From assembly GCF_002277025.1 (NCBI RefSeq), contig NZ_NIWD01000008.1, forward strand, positions 2,530 to 66,529: DNA of 64,000 bases, read 5' to 3'. Below, piece by piece: positions 17,555-27,189 of this stretch (position 1 is the stretch's first letter; every line of letters begins with the position of its first letter). Source of the stretch: Sphingopyxis sp. GW247-27LB (GTDB lineage: Bacteria > Pseudomonadota > Alphaproteobacteria > Sphingomonadales > Sphingomonadaceae). The translations under genes and the position numbers were made by a program. The notes below the pieces were generated by a model, which ran no database searches, was not told the DNA's origin, and saw nothing but the letters and a program-made list of their open reading frames with translations.

Positions 17555-19156
17555 ATGGTCGACACGCTGCAGCAGCCCGCCGTCCCCGTCCTGATCCGTG
17601 AGCGGGCGCGGGCGCGACCCTCCGACCCCTTCATCGCGGACGTGGCGGGCGGGGCGATGACGGTCGGCGAATTCCATGCCGCGGCGGTGCGCGTCGCCGA
17701 CGCGATGGCCTCGATCGGCGTCGCGCGCGGCGAATGCGTCGCGACGATGCTCGATCCGAGCCTGCCCGCCTATTGCACCTGGATCGGCCTCAGCTGGCGC
17801 GGCGCGCTCGAAGTGCCGATCAATCCCGAATATAAGGGCAATCTGCTCGCTTATGCGCTCGAGGATTGCCAGGCGCGCGTGCTCGTCACCAGCAATGCGT
17901 GCGTGCCGCAGGTCAACGCCATTCGCGACCGGCTCGCGTCGCTCGAACGCATCATCACGATCGACGATGCGGTCTGCGACAGCGCGATCCCGATCGCCAC
18001 GCTTGCCGAGGTCGAGGCCGACGCGCCGGCGGTGGAGCACGCCGAGCCCCAGCTCGCCGACACCAACGCCGTCATCTACACCTCGGGGACGACCGGGCCG
18101 TCGAAGGGCGTCCTGCAGGCCTGGGGGTCGATCCAGCAGGTCCAGCATAATTTCAGCGGCGAAGTGATCGATCCCGACCAGGTCCCGGTCTATTATTCGC
18201 CGTGGCCGATCTTCCACGCCTCGGGGCGCGTCGGCCTCGTCTTCGCCGCGGTGCGCGGCGGGCAGGTGGCGTTCCGCAGCCGCTTTTCGGTCAGCCATTA
18301 TTGGGCGGACGTGCGCAGGTTCGGCTGCACCCACACCCAGTTGATGGGCATCGCCGGTTTTCTGATGAACGCCCCGCGCGCGCCCGACGATGCCGACAAC
18401 CCGCTGCAATGGGTGCTGATGAACCCGGTCATCCCCGATTTCCGCGATTTCGAGGAGCGCTTCGGGGTCAGGGTCACGACCGGCTGGGGGATGACCGAAA
18501 TCGGTTTTCCGCTCAACGCCTCGGGGCTTCCGAACCACCAGACCTGCGGCAGGCTGTCGCCGCTCTACGAGGTGCGCATCGTCGATGGCGAGGGGCGCGA
18601 TCTGCCCGACGGCGAGGCGGGCGAGCTGCTGATCCGCGGCAAGGCGCCCTTCCTGATCACCCGGGGCTATCTGAACAAGCCCGAGGCCAATGCGCGGGCG
18701 TGGCGCGACGGCTGGTATGCGACCGGCGATATTCTGCGCCGCGATGCCGACGGCTTCTTCTATTTCGTCGACCGCGCGAAGGACTATCTGCGGGTTCGCG
18801 GCAACAATGTCTCCTCGATCGAGCTCGAGGGCGAGGTGCGCGCGCATCCCGCGGTCGCCGATGTCGCGGCACTCGGCGTCCCGGCGGCCGAGGTTCCCGC
18901 GCAACCTGGGTCGGCGCGCGCCAGCGAGGACGAGATCAAGATCGTCGTGCAGCTGAACGCGGGGGCGACGCTCGGCGAGGCCGAGCTCGCCGACTATCTC
19001 GCCGAACGGCTGCCGCGCTACATGGTCCCGCGCTTCGTCGAGCTGGTGGCGGAAATGCCGCGGACGCCGACCGGCAAGATCCAGAAGGCGCAGCTTCGCG
19101 GGGCGCTGCTGACCCCCGCGACCTGGGACCGCCTCAGCCGATCCGTTCCCGCCTGA
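17555..19156 (+). CDS. Acyl-CoA ligase (AMP-forming) 2, CaiC-like
   Basis: 533 residues, ANL superfamily. Phosphate loop YTSGTTGPSKG at about residues 176-186, GWGMTEIG adenylation motif, YATGDILRRD, and the catalytic lysine in RTPTGKIQK. The closest general pattern is crotonobetaine/carnitine-CoA ligase, but the substrate is not known. ATG 17555 follows GGGAG. Its last 23 bases overlap the last 23 bases of the convergent ligase at 19134, a tail-to-tail overlap that leaves no room for a terminator. Confidence 0.88.
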   Translation: MVDTLQQPAVPVLIRERARARPSDPFIADVAGGAMTVGEFHAAAVRVADAMASIGVARGECVATMLDPSLPAYCTWIGLSWRGALEVPINPEYKGNLLAYALEDCQARVLVTSNACVPQVNAIRDRLASLERIITIDDAVCDSAIPIATLAEVEADAPAVEHAEPQLADTNAVIYTSGTTGPSKGVLQAWGSIQQVQHNFSGEVIDPDQVPVYYSPWPIFHASGRVGLVFAAVRGGQVAFRSRFSVSHYWADVRRFGCTHTQLMGIAGFLMNAPRAPDDADNPLQWVLMNPVIPDFRDFEERFGVRVTTGWGMTEIGFPLNASGLPNHQTCGRLSPLYEVRIVDGEGRDLPDGEAGELLIRGKAPFLITRGYLNKPEANARAWRDGWYATGDILRRDADGFFYFVDRAKDYLRVRGNNVSSIELEGEVRAHPAVADVAALGVPAAEVPAQPGSARASEDEIKIVVQLNAGATLGEAELADYLAERLPRYMVPRFVELVAEMPRTPTGKIQKAQLRGALLTPATWDRLSRSVPA

Positions 19157-20735
19157 GCCTGATCCCCGCCGCCTCGCGGTCCCATGTGTCCGCGGTGACG
19201 CCCTCGTCGCGCAGCGAATATTTCTGGATCTTCTGCGTCGGCGTGCGCGGCAGGTCGGGCATGATGCGGATGTAGCGCGGCACCATATAATGGGGGAGGC
19301 GCTGGACGAGGAATTCGGTCAGCGCGACGGGTTCGATGGCATGACCCTCGGCGGGCATGATGCACGCCATGACCTCATCCTCGGTCTTGTCGCTCTGCAC
19401 CCCGATCGCGGCGGCTTCCTTGACGCCCGGAAAGGCGCGGATTTCCTGTTCGACCTCGAAGGCCGAGATATTCTCGCCGCGCCGCCGGATCGCGTCCTTT
19501 CGCCGGTCGACGAAGAAATAGTCGCCGTCGGCGTCGCGGCGCAGCAGGTCGCCGGTATGCAGCCAGCCGTTGCGCCAGGTCTCGGCGGTGGCCTCCGGAT
19601 TCTTGTAATATCCGGTGAACATCGTCCAGGGCTGGTCGCAGCGGATGATCGCTTCGCCCACTTCGCCCTCGGGAACCTCGATGTCGTGCTCGTCGACGAG
19701 GCGGATATGCTGGCCGGCGCGCAGCCGGCCGGCGACGCCGATCTTGTCGGGGTCGAGCGGGCTCTGGATCGGGTTGGCGAGTTCGGTCATGCTGTAGGCG
19801 GCGAAGGCGCCGACGCCGAAGCGCGCGGTGAAGGCCTTGACGTCCTGCGTGTAGGGGACCGCGCTCACCGACCGGAGGCTGTGGTTGCGGTCGTCGTCCG
19901 ACGGGGGGACGCTGAGCAGGAAGGGGATCATCGCGCCGAGCAGCGTCGTCGTGTTGACCTGATGATCGCGCACGATCTGCCAGAACTGGTCGGTCTTGAA
20001 GGATTCGACGAGCACGACCGACCCGGCGTTCGACAATTGGCCGTAGAGGCAGCCGAAGCCGCCCGAATGGAAGATCGGCAGATGCGCGAGATGCCGGTGC
20101 TCGCGCCCGATCATGTCGGGCATGGCCTCGTGATAGAAGGTCCACATGTGCGCGTAGGAGCAGAGCACCGCCTTCGACGGGCCCGTGGTGCCCGAGGTGA
20201 AGATGATCGCCATATCGTCCCACGGCGCGAGCGGGCGGTCGAGGTCGCCGGCGTGGCCGGGCTCGGTCAGACAGGCCTCATCGTAGAGTTCCAGTCCGTC
20301 CACCGGATCGGCGTCGCCGCCGACCACGATCAGCTTTTCGAGCAGGCCGCGATCGACATCGGCGAGCCGCGGCAGGAGGTCGCGGTGGACCAGCCCGACG
20401 CGGGCATCGGCGAGCCACAGCACATGCCGGAGCAGGCTGCCGCGATAGGCGAGGTTCGCGGGCACGAACACGCCGCCGAGCATATGGGTGCCGAGCCAGG
20501 CGCGAACCGCGGCTGCCCCGTTGGGGAGCCAGTTGAAGACATGGTCGCCCTGCCGCACGCCCAGCCGCCGCAGCGCCGCCGCCGCCCGGTGCGCCTGTTC
20601 GAGCGTCTCGGCGAAGGTCCATTCGCTGCGGTCCTGGAAGCGGATGAAGAGATCGTCGGGGTGGGTGCGCGCGCGCTGTTCGAGCAGATGGCGGACGACG
20701 GCCTGCTCGCTGGAGGGAAAAGGCATCTGGGGCAT
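19134..20735 (-). CDS. Acyl-CoA ligase (AMP-forming) 3, CaiC-like
   Basis: 533 residues. Phosphate loop FTSGTTGPSKA, YSMTELANP, HTGDLLRRD, and the C-terminal lysine region RTPTQKIQKYSLR. The residue before the catalytic lysine is Gln, not the usual Gly. ATG 20735 is preferred over 20741 because GGAAAG then lies at a normal distance. Lies 20 bases after the DUF2889 gene and is probably in the same operon, controlled by family C site C1. A probable role is CoA activation of an early pathway acid. Confidence 0.86.
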   Translation of the reverse strand: MPQMPFPSSEQAVVRHLLEQRARTHPDDLFIRFQDRSEWTFAETLEQAHRAAAALRRLGVRQGDHVFNWLPNGAAAVRAWLGTHMLGGVFVPANLAYRGSLLRHVLWLADARVGLVHRDLLPRLADVDRGLLEKLIVVGGDADPVDGLELYDEACLTEPGHAGDLDRPLAPWDDMAIIFTSGTTGPSKAVLCSYAHMWTFYHEAMPDMIGREHRHLAHLPIFHSGGFGCLYGQLSNAGSVVLVESFKTDQFWQIVRDHQVNTTTLLGAMIPFLLSVPPSDDDRNHSLRSVSAVPYTQDVKAFTARFGVGAFAAYSMTELANPIQSPLDPDKIGVAGRLRAGQHIRLVDEHDIEVPEGEVGEAIIRCDQPWTMFTGYYKNPEATAETWRNGWLHTGDLLRRDADGDYFFVDRRKDAIRRRGENISAFEVEQEIRAFPGVKEAAAIGVQSDKTEDEVMACIMPAEGHAIEPVALTEFLVQRLPHYMVPRYIRIMPDLPRTPTQKIQKYSLRDEGVTADTWDREAAGIRLRRERIG

Positions 20736-20755
20736 GGGCATCTTTCCGGATATCG

Positions 20756-21532
20756 TCAGGCGAAGGGGAAACGGGCCGCATCCTCGCGGCGGAGGCCGGG
20801 GCGCGCATTGGCGAGGCGGAGCGAGCCGGCGTAGCGTTCGGGCTGCGAGCCGAAGCAGGTCGCCGGCGGCGGGCCCGAAAGCGCGCCCGCCGCGCCATAA
20901 TATCGCGCGATGTCGAGCTTCTGGCCGCGCCCGACGAAGGCGGCGCGCTGGATGAGGAACATCCGCTCATAGTCCTCCGCCGCCAATCGCTCACCGGCCC
21001 AGCGCGCGAAACCGGCGAGCAGCGGGGCGCCGGCATAGTGCGACGGAGACAGGATCTGGAAATCGGCGTCGACCGCGATCTCGGCGATCGTCGCGCCGTC
21101 GGCGATGAGCCGGATCGGCTGCGCGGCCTCCAGCGTGTCGGGGATGACGACCTCGTAGCGTCGGTCGGGCCGCCGCCGCGCGGCGTGGACGGCGGCGAGC
21201 CGTAGCGTGTCGAACATATGGGTGCATTGCAGCCCCGCATCGACCAGTGGCCAGCGGATGCGCAGATCGTCGATCAGCGGCAGCCCGGCGAGGCCCTGCA
21301 GCGCGGTGCCGGCGCCCGCGCAGCTCGTCAGCGGATGGCGCTCCCACCGTGCCTCGACCGCGCGAAGCGAGGTCTCGTCATGGCGCATCACCAGCGCGAG
21401 CGCGTGGAACGGATCCTCCATCACCGCCTCGATCCGGTCGGGGGCGAGGCGGCGAAAGACGGTCGAGCGGACGAAATAGCCGTCGCCATAGGCGGGATTG
21501 GCGCGCATGCGGTCCGCCGGATCGTCGATCAT
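20756..21532 (-). CDS. DUF2889 family protein
   Basis: 258 residues, no signal peptide or membrane segment. The pattern R...PDRIEAVMEDPFHALALVMRHD, a Cys in LTSCAGA and CTHMFD in the middle matches the DUF2889 family, which has no established biochemical function. Family members are often found in aromatic or steroid-like catabolic clusters, which is also the setting here. Next to an acyl-CoA ligase. Start at ATG 21532; GGAGG is about twelve bases upstream, a little far, so the start is not certain. Confidence 0.72.
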   Translation of the reverse strand: MIDDPADRMRANPAYGDGYFVRSTVFRRLAPDRIEAVMEDPFHALALVMRHDETSLRAVEARWERHPLTSCAGAGTALQGLAGLPLIDDLRIRWPLVDAGLQCTHMFDTLRLAAVHAARRRPDRRYEVVIPDTLEAAQPIRLIADGATIAEIAVDADFQILSPSHYAGAPLLAGFARWAGERLAAEDYERMFLIQRAAFVGRGQKLDIARYYGAAGALSGPPPATCFGSQPERYAGSLRLANARPGLRREDAARFPFA

Positions 21533-21607
21533 AGGCTCGGTCGGCCTCCATCCCGTCCATTTTTTGGGCCGCGCACGGCCTTGGATATCCCGTCGATATG
21601 TTACTAT

Positions 21608-21623
21608 TTAATCGATTGACTAA
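21608..21623. promoter_or_regulatory. Family C operator, site C1
   Basis: TTAATCGATTGACTAA, containing the 8-base palindrome AATCGATT. It lies 76 bases upstream of the DUF2889 start, in the gap after the TetR gene at 21680. Related sites occur at 32172, 32193, 32324, 35544, 35606, 48433 and 63031. Confidence 0.5.
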
Positions 21624-21679
21624 CAAACCTTGTCAGCTTGCGGGATTCGCGTCAAGGCCGCGCTCGACGCGCTGGGATG

Positions 21680-22294
21680 CTAACGGGCCTCGCTGCCCGC
21701 GAGCAGCGGCTGGACGATGAAGCGGCGGATGAAGCGCCGCTGCTGCGCGTCGTCGAGCGCGGGCGACGCGACCTGGAGCATCAGCATCGATTGCGCGCGC
21801 GCCAGCCAATAGATGATCTCGTCGATCGTCAGGTCGGTGGCGATCTCGCCGCGCGCCATCGCCTGTTCGAACAAATTGGCCCACCAGGTCCGCTGCAACT
21901 GTTGCATCAGGCTGCTCGGCGAGATGACGGCCTGCTGGAATTCGATGCTTTCGACCATGCGGCGGATATAGATATTTTCGTTCGCCAGCCGGACGACGAG
22001 CAGCAGCGTATCGGCGAGGAAGTCGGCGAAATCGTCCGACCGCACCAGCCGCCGCCGCACCTCCGAATTGACCTTCCAGGTCTCGCGCACCGAAATCTCG
22101 TCGAGGATCGCGTCCTTGCTCGGATAATATTTATAGACGGTGGGGCGTGATACCTTCGCCCGGCTCGCGATATTCTCGATCGTCGTCTTGGCGATGCCAT
22201 ATTGCTCGAAACAGTCATAGGCGGCGCGCAGGATGCGCTCCTGCGTCGATTCCTCGTCCGTCCGGGTCCCGGCTGGCCCGCTCGCCATGATCAT
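21680..22294 (-). CDS. TetR-family regulator
   Basis: 204 residues. Helix-turn-helix TTIENIASRAKVSRPTVYKY at about residues 40-60. Paralog of the TetR at 10781. ATG 22294 follows AGGA; ATG 22288 is also possible. It is the second gene after molybdopterin enzyme 2 (88-base gap, same strand) and probably its local regulator. The operator is not clear: the promoter upstream of that operon has an inverted repeat ATCATT-N14-AATGAT at 24627-24652. Confidence 0.84.
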   Translation of the reverse strand: MIMASGPAGTRTDEESTQERILRAAYDCFEQYGIAKTTIENIASRAKVSRPTVYKYYPSKDAILDEISVRETWKVNSEVRRRLVRSDDFADFLADTLLLVVRLANENIYIRRMVESIEFQQAVISPSSLMQQLQRTWWANLFEQAMARGEIATDLTIDEIIYWLARAQSMLMLQVASPALDDAQQRRFIRRFIVQPLLAGSEAR

Positions 22295-22382
22295 CCGTTC
22301 CTGCTCCGACGGGGCGCAAAGCCCGCCTCCCCCTTGTCGTTAGCAAGGATGACGCCGGGGACAAGCCGCAAATTGTGCCGCG

Positions 22383-24530
22383 TCAGGCGGGCAGGGCGAT
22401 CCGATCGGTGTCGGCCAGCCGTTCGATCGTGACCGCGAGACCGTCCATGACCGTGGTTCCCGAAACCCGTTCCACCGCGGTCTCGCCGACCGGGAGCAGC
22501 CAGTTGATGTTGCTGCCGCCCTGGGCGTTGGCGTGCTGCCATCCGCCATGATGGCCCCATCCGTGCGGATAGCTGACGGTGCCCGGGCGCATGTCGTCGG
22601 TCAGCGCGATGCGCACGGTGACCGAAGCGGCGGCGATCGAGAGCCGCACCGTCTCGCCATCGTCCAGTCCCAGCCGCGCGGCGTCGGCGGGGTTCATCAA
22701 CAGGTCGGGATGCTGGCTGCGCACCAGCCGCGGGACATTGTGCAGCCAGCTGTTGAGCGAGCGGATGTCGCGGTGGGTGATCAGGCGCAGCGCGTCGCCG
22801 CCCTCGGGGATCAGGCGCGCGAACTCGTCGGCGATCGCCGGATGCCAGAGGCGCGCCTTGCCGTCGGGCCAGGCGATGCGCGGCCACGGGTCATAGGGGT
22901 CGGGCAGATCGACCATGACCCCGTGCGGATGCTCGCGCAGCCGGTCGAAGCTCCACCCCTCGCGCTCGCCCATCGCGTCGCCCGCGGGGCCGAGGCGAAA
23001 GGCCTTGTCGAGATCCTCCATCGGCCGGCCGTGGGTGGGCTTGCCGAGGCGCTCGAGCAGCGCGTTGAAAATCTCCCATTCGGCGCGCGCCTCGCCCACC
23101 GGCGCAACCACCGCGTCGGTGACCTGGACGAAGGGCCGGATCATCGAGCCGAGCCCCGCCATCGGATAATCGTCGCGCTCGAAAAAGGTCGGGACGGGCA
23201 GGATATAGTCGGCGTAGCGGTTGCTCTCGGTCTGATAGAGGTCGAGCGAGACGATGAGGTCGAGTCGCTGCAGCGCATCGACCAGCGCCGCGCCGCCCGG
23301 CGCCGACATGACCATGTTGCCGCCGGTCAGGATCATCGCGCGGACCTGCCCCTCGCCCGGCTCCATAATGTCCGCAGGCAGCATCGCCGACGCCATGAAC
23401 TGCGCGACGCTGGGGAAATCGCCGATCCGGCTGCGCGTGTCGCCATAGCCGCCGGTCAGCACCTTCTGCGACCCGCCGAGGATCGGGCGGCTGAAGATCG
23501 CGCCGCCCTGCCGCCCCAGCTTGCCGCCGAGCAGGTTGAGCGCGACCAGCAGGAAATTCTCGAGCGTCGCGTGCGGTCCCCGGCAGACGCCCAGCCGCCC
23601 ATAGGCGACCGCGCGCGGCGTCGCGGCGAAACTGCGCGCGAGGTCGGCGATAACGTCGGGCGCGACCCCGGCCCGCTCGGCGCACACTGCCGGATCGTGG
23701 CGGGCGATTTCGCGCGCGAGTTCGGCAAAGCCCGTCATGTGCGCCGCGACCGCCGCCTCGTCGAACAACCGCTCGTCGATCAGAGTGCGCAGCATGCCGA
23801 GCAAGAGCCAGACGTCGCCGTTGGCACGCGCCGCGACATGCTGATAGCGGCGCGCCGTCTCGGTGCGGCGCGGGTCGATGACGACGACGCGGCCGCGTTC
23901 GGCGATCGCGTCGAGATCGTGCCGGACGCGCGGCGACCAGACCATCGATCCGTTGGAAACCAGCGGATTCGCACCGAACATCACCAGCATGTCGCAATGC
24001 GGCAGGTCGGGAATGTCATAGGTCACCGCCGATCCGAAGGCGAAATAGCAGGCGGTCAGCCGGGCGTTGGTGTCCTGCGATCCGGCGCCATAATATTTGG
24101 TGACCCCCAGTTCCCTCAGAAACGCCTTGAGGCTGAACGAGACGTCGATGCCGAAGGCGATCGGATTGCCCTTGTAGGACGCGACGGCGTCGGGGCCGTG
24201 GGCGTCGAGCACCCGACCCAGCCGTGCCGCGATATCGTCGAGCGCCTCGTCCCAGCCGACGGGCGCGAATTCGCCGGGGCCGCCGACGCGCTTCATCGGC
24301 CGGGTGATCCGGTCGGGGTCGTAGGTGACGTTGTGGAAGGTGATGCCCTTCAGGCAGACATGCCCCTGCGAATGCGGATTGTCCTTGTCGGGCTGCACGT
24401 CGACGATGCGCCCCGCCTCGACGCGCGCCGCGAGGCCGCAATGCGCCTCGCAGAGCCGGCAGAATGTGTAATGGACGCCGTCCTCTCCGGGGGCGAGCCC
24501 TGCTGTCCAGTCCTGCGTCATGATCGTCAT
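22383..24530 (-). CDS. Molybdopterin-dependent oxidoreductase 2
   Basis: 715 residues. [4Fe-4S] ligands C24, C27, C31 and C59, with Lys61 as the likely electron bridge. The formate-dehydrogenase Cys/Sec position aligns at GSQDTNAR, identical to paralog 3, so a Ser or Asp ligand is expected and formate dehydrogenase activity is unlikely. The C-terminal dinucleotide-binding domain has RSLNSWLHN and SYPHGWGHHGGW. No Tat signal and no partner subunits. Start ATG 24530 lies eight bases after GGAG. Divergent from aldehyde dehydrogenase 1 and upstream of a TetR gene. Physiological electron acceptor and substrate are unknown. Confidence 0.85.
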   Translation of the reverse strand: MTIMTQDWTAGLAPGEDGVHYTFCRLCEAHCGLAARVEAGRIVDVQPDKDNPHSQGHVCLKGITFHNVTYDPDRITRPMKRVGGPGEFAPVGWDEALDDIAARLGRVLDAHGPDAVASYKGNPIAFGIDVSFSLKAFLRELGVTKYYGAGSQDTNARLTACYFAFGSAVTYDIPDLPHCDMLVMFGANPLVSNGSMVWSPRVRHDLDAIAERGRVVVIDPRRTETARRYQHVAARANGDVWLLLGMLRTLIDERLFDEAAVAAHMTGFAELAREIARHDPAVCAERAGVAPDVIADLARSFAATPRAVAYGRLGVCRGPHATLENFLLVALNLLGGKLGRQGGAIFSRPILGGSQKVLTGGYGDTRSRIGDFPSVAQFMASAMLPADIMEPGEGQVRAMILTGGNMVMSAPGGAALVDALQRLDLIVSLDLYQTESNRYADYILPVPTFFERDDYPMAGLGSMIRPFVQVTDAVVAPVGEARAEWEIFNALLERLGKPTHGRPMEDLDKAFRLGPAGDAMGEREGWSFDRLREHPHGVMVDLPDPYDPWPRIAWPDGKARLWHPAIADEFARLIPEGGDALRLITHRDIRSLNSWLHNVPRLVRSQHPDLLMNPADAARLGLDDGETVRLSIAAASVTVRIALTDDMRPGTVSYPHGWGHHGGWQHANAQGGSNINWLLPVGETAVERVSGTTVMDGLAVTIERLADTDRIALPA

Positions 24531-24626
24531 TCCATCCTCTCCGGCCGCAATGTCGCGCCGCGTTTCAATGAGCGGGACGGGTGGTTTCCGCCCGGGCCAG
24601 CCGATAAAATCGCCCCATTATCTTAT

Positions 24627-24652
24627 ATCATTTGATTATGATCCCGAATGAT
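24627..24652. promoter_or_regulatory. Inverted repeat in divergent promoter, possible operator
   Basis: ATCATT at 24627-24632 and AATGAT at 24647-24652 with 14 bases between, in the only AT-rich part of the gap between molybdopterin enzyme 2 and aldehyde dehydrogenase 1. It does not match families A, B or C. It could bind the TetR encoded two genes away, but the arms are short. Confidence 0.3.
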
Positions 24653-24704
24653 GCAAATCGACAGGAAATATATAGGATTTGTGCAGAATCAGGGTGAGGC
24701 GAAC

Positions 24705-26129
24705 ATGGACTTTGCGAACGAATATACGCTGACCATCGACGGGGCGGCGGTCGACACGGCGACGCGGATCGACGTGGTCAATCCGGCGACGGGCAAGGCC
24801 TTCGCGACCGCGCCCTGCGCGGGGCAGGCGGAGCTCGATCGCGCGGTCGACGCGGCGAAGCGCGCGCTGCCGGGCTGGAAGGCGCTGGGATGGGAAGGGC
24901 GCCGCGAGCTGCTGATCAAGGCCGCGAAGGCGATCGAGCCCCACCTCGACCAATTCACCGCGCTGTTCGTGGCCGAACAGGGCCGCCCCTCGGCGCTGGC
25001 GAAGGGCGAGGTCCAGATGGGCGCCTGGTGGCTGAAATCGGTGGCGCGGCAGGAGCTGCCCAACGAGATCGTCGAGGACAGCGAGACGCGCCAGGTCGTG
25101 ATCAAGCACGAGCCGATCGGGGTCGTCGCGGCGATCGTGCCGTGGAATTTCCCTTTCCTGCTCGCGATGTGGAAGATCGCGCCGGCGCTGCTCGCCGGCA
25201 ACACGATGGTGCTGAAACCCTCGCCCTACACGCCGCTCTGTTCGCTGAAGCTCGCCGAGCTGTGGCGCGATATCCTGCCGCCCGGGGTCTATAACGTGAT
25301 TTCGGGCGACGACGCGCTCGGACCGCTGATGACCGCGCATCCGGGCTTTGCGAAGATCAGCTTCACCGGCTCGACCGCGACGGGCAAGCGCGTGATGGAG
25401 GTCGCGTCGCGCGACCTCAAGCGGATCACGCTCGAACTCGGCGGCAACGACGCGGCCATCGTCCTGCCCGACGTCGATGTGGCCGAGGTCGCGCCGAAGC
25501 TGTTCTTCGGCTCCTTCTACAACACCGCGCAGGTCTGCATCGCGACCAAGCGCATGTATATCCACGACGACATCTACGACGCGATGCGCGACGCCTTTCA
25601 CCAGCTCGCGAGGGAGGCGGTCGTCGGCGACGGGTCGCAGCAGGGGGTGCAATATGGGCCGGTCCAGAACCGCGCCCAATATGACCGGGTGCGCGGGCTG
25701 ATCGACGGCGCGCGCGAGGAGGGGCTGACCCTGCTCGAAGGCGCGGCGGTTCCCGAAGGCGACGGCTATTTCATCCCGATCACGCTCGTCGACAATCCGC
25801 CCGAGAATGCGGCGGTGGTGACCGAGGAAGCCTTTGGGCCGGTGCTGCCGCTGCTGCGCTTCTCGACCATCGACGAGGTGGTCGCGCGCGCGAACGACTG
25901 CGACTATGGCCTCGCCGGCGCGGTCTGGTCGAAGGACATCGACCAGGCGGTCGCGGTCGCCGACCGGATCGAGACCGGCACCGTCTGGATCAACGACAAT
26001 TTCCAGAACGGCCCGCACATCCCCTTCGCGGGCGCGAAGCAATCGGGCTTCGGGGTCGAGAACGGGCTCGACGGCTTGCGCGAATTCACCTTTCCCAAGG
26101 TGATCTTCATTCCGAAGACGCCGGGCTGA
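24705..26129 (+). CDS. Aldehyde dehydrogenase 1 (NAD(P)-dependent)
   Basis: 474 residues. Catalytic Glu in LELGGND (about 245) and Cys in NTAQVCIATKR (about 277), with cofactor motif IVPWNFPF. Oxidises an aldehyde to the acid in the cytoplasm. ATG 24705 (MDFANEY) has GTGAGG five bases upstream; an earlier in-frame ATG at 24648 has no ribosome-binding site. Divergent from molybdopterin enzyme 2, which may supply or share its substrate. Confidence 0.9.
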   Translation: MDFANEYTLTIDGAAVDTATRIDVVNPATGKAFATAPCAGQAELDRAVDAAKRALPGWKALGWEGRRELLIKAAKAIEPHLDQFTALFVAEQGRPSALAKGEVQMGAWWLKSVARQELPNEIVEDSETRQVVIKHEPIGVVAAIVPWNFPFLLAMWKIAPALLAGNTMVLKPSPYTPLCSLKLAELWRDILPPGVYNVISGDDALGPLMTAHPGFAKISFTGSTATGKRVMEVASRDLKRITLELGGNDAAIVLPDVDVAEVAPKLFFGSFYNTAQVCIATKRMYIHDDIYDAMRDAFHQLAREAVVGDGSQQGVQYGPVQNRAQYDRVRGLIDGAREEGLTLLEGAAVPEGDGYFIPITLVDNPPENAAVVTEEAFGPVLPLLRFSTIDEVVARANDCDYGLAGAVWSKDIDQAVAVADRIETGTVWINDNFQNGPHIPFAGAKQSGFGVENGLDGLREFTFPKVIFIPKTPG

Positions 26130-26135
26130 TCGAGG

Positions 26136-26161
26136 GGCGCGCCGGGCGGGCACGGCGCGCC
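26136..26161. terminator. Hairpin between convergent genes
   Basis: GGCGCGCCG at 26136-26144 pairs perfectly with CGGCGCGCC at 26153-26161, between the aldehyde dehydrogenase and acyl-CoA dehydrogenase 3' ends. No U tract. Likely bidirectional terminator. Confidence 0.55.
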
Positions 26162-27189
26162 TAGCCCGCGATCCGGGCCAGGTGCCAGTCGGCGTCGGCC
26201 CATTCGACCTCGATCGCCATCGCGCGCTTCACATAATGGCCGAGCGGCAGTTCGTCGGTCATGCCCATGCCGCCGTGGAGCTGGATCGCCTGCTGGCCGA
26301 CGAAGCGGCAGCCGCGTGCGATGTTGACCATTGCGCTGGAGACCGCATGCGCGCGCGTCGCCGCATCCTCGTCGAGCGCCTCGACGGCGAGCCAGGCCGC
26401 GGAGCGCGCGAGTTCGCATTCGAGATACATGTCGACCATGCGGTGCTGGAGCGCCTGGAAATCGGCGAGCGGCCGGTCGAACTGGCGGCGCTGGCCGGTG
26501 TAGGCGATACATTGCGCAAGCAGGCTGTCGAGCAGGCCGACGGCTTCGGCCGCGAGCAGCGCGGTGGCGCGGTCGCGGGCTTCCTCGATCAGGTCGATCG
26601 CCTGGTCGGGCTTGCCGATCAAGGCGTCGGCGCCGAAGAACTGGTCCTCGAAAATCAGGTCGGCGGCGGGGCGGCCGTCGATGGTTCGATGGGCATGCGT
26701 GCGAAGATTCGGGGCCAAAGCCGGATCGAGAAGGAAGAGCGACAGCCCGCCCCGCTCGCCTACCGTCCCCGCGGTGCGCGCCGCGACGACGAGCCGGTCG
26801 CACGCGGGCGCCCAGCCGACCGCCGACTTGCTCCCGCCGAGTCGCCAGCCGTCGCCGTCGCGGCGCGCGGTCATCGCGATGTCCGCCATGTCGTAACGCA
26901 TGCCGGGCTCGGCCCACGCCATCGTCAGGACCGCCGCTGCTTCGAACCCTGGCCCGCCGCAGCGTTCGAGCAGCCACTGCGTCACGGCCGTTTCCGCGAA
27001 CGGCAGCGCCGCGCGGGCGCGTCCGATTTCCTCGGCCACGATCGCACCCTGGCGCGCATCGCGCAGCGCCTCGCCAAGCTCCAGGCGGTCGACCAGCGCC
27101 GCCCACGAACGGTCGCCGCGTGCCGCGAGGAAGGCGCGCACCGAATCGCGCAGCATCTCCTGCTCCTGCCCGGAAAGCCCGCCCGTCAT
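26161..27189 (-). CDS. Acyl-CoA dehydrogenase, small subunit 1
   Basis: 342 residues, shorter than the usual 380-400, with a reduced N-terminal domain. Contains the C-terminal flavin-binding helix pattern RRQFDRPLADFQALQHRMVDMY and QLHGGMGMTDE. ATG 27189 overlaps the upstream large-subunit stop (ATGA), so both are made together. The short-plus-long pairing resembles heteromeric FadE enzymes used for branched or sterol side chains in actinobacteria. Inferred role: alpha,beta-dehydrogenation of a bulky acyl-CoA, needing both subunits. Confidence 0.85.
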   Translation of the reverse strand: MTGGLSGQEQEMLRDSVRAFLAARGDRSWAALVDRLELGEALRDARQGAIVAEEIGRARAALPFAETAVTQWLLERCGGPGFEAAAVLTMAWAEPGMRYDMADIAMTARRDGDGWRLGGSKSAVGWAPACDRLVVAARTAGTVGERGGLSLFLLDPALAPNLRTHAHRTIDGRPAADLIFEDQFFGADALIGKPDQAIDLIEEARDRATALLAAEAVGLLDSLLAQCIAYTGQRRQFDRPLADFQALQHRMVDMYLECELARSAAWLAVEALDEDAATRAHAVSSAMVNIARGCRFVGQQAIQLHGGMGMTDELPLGHYVKRAMAIEVEWADADWHLARIAG

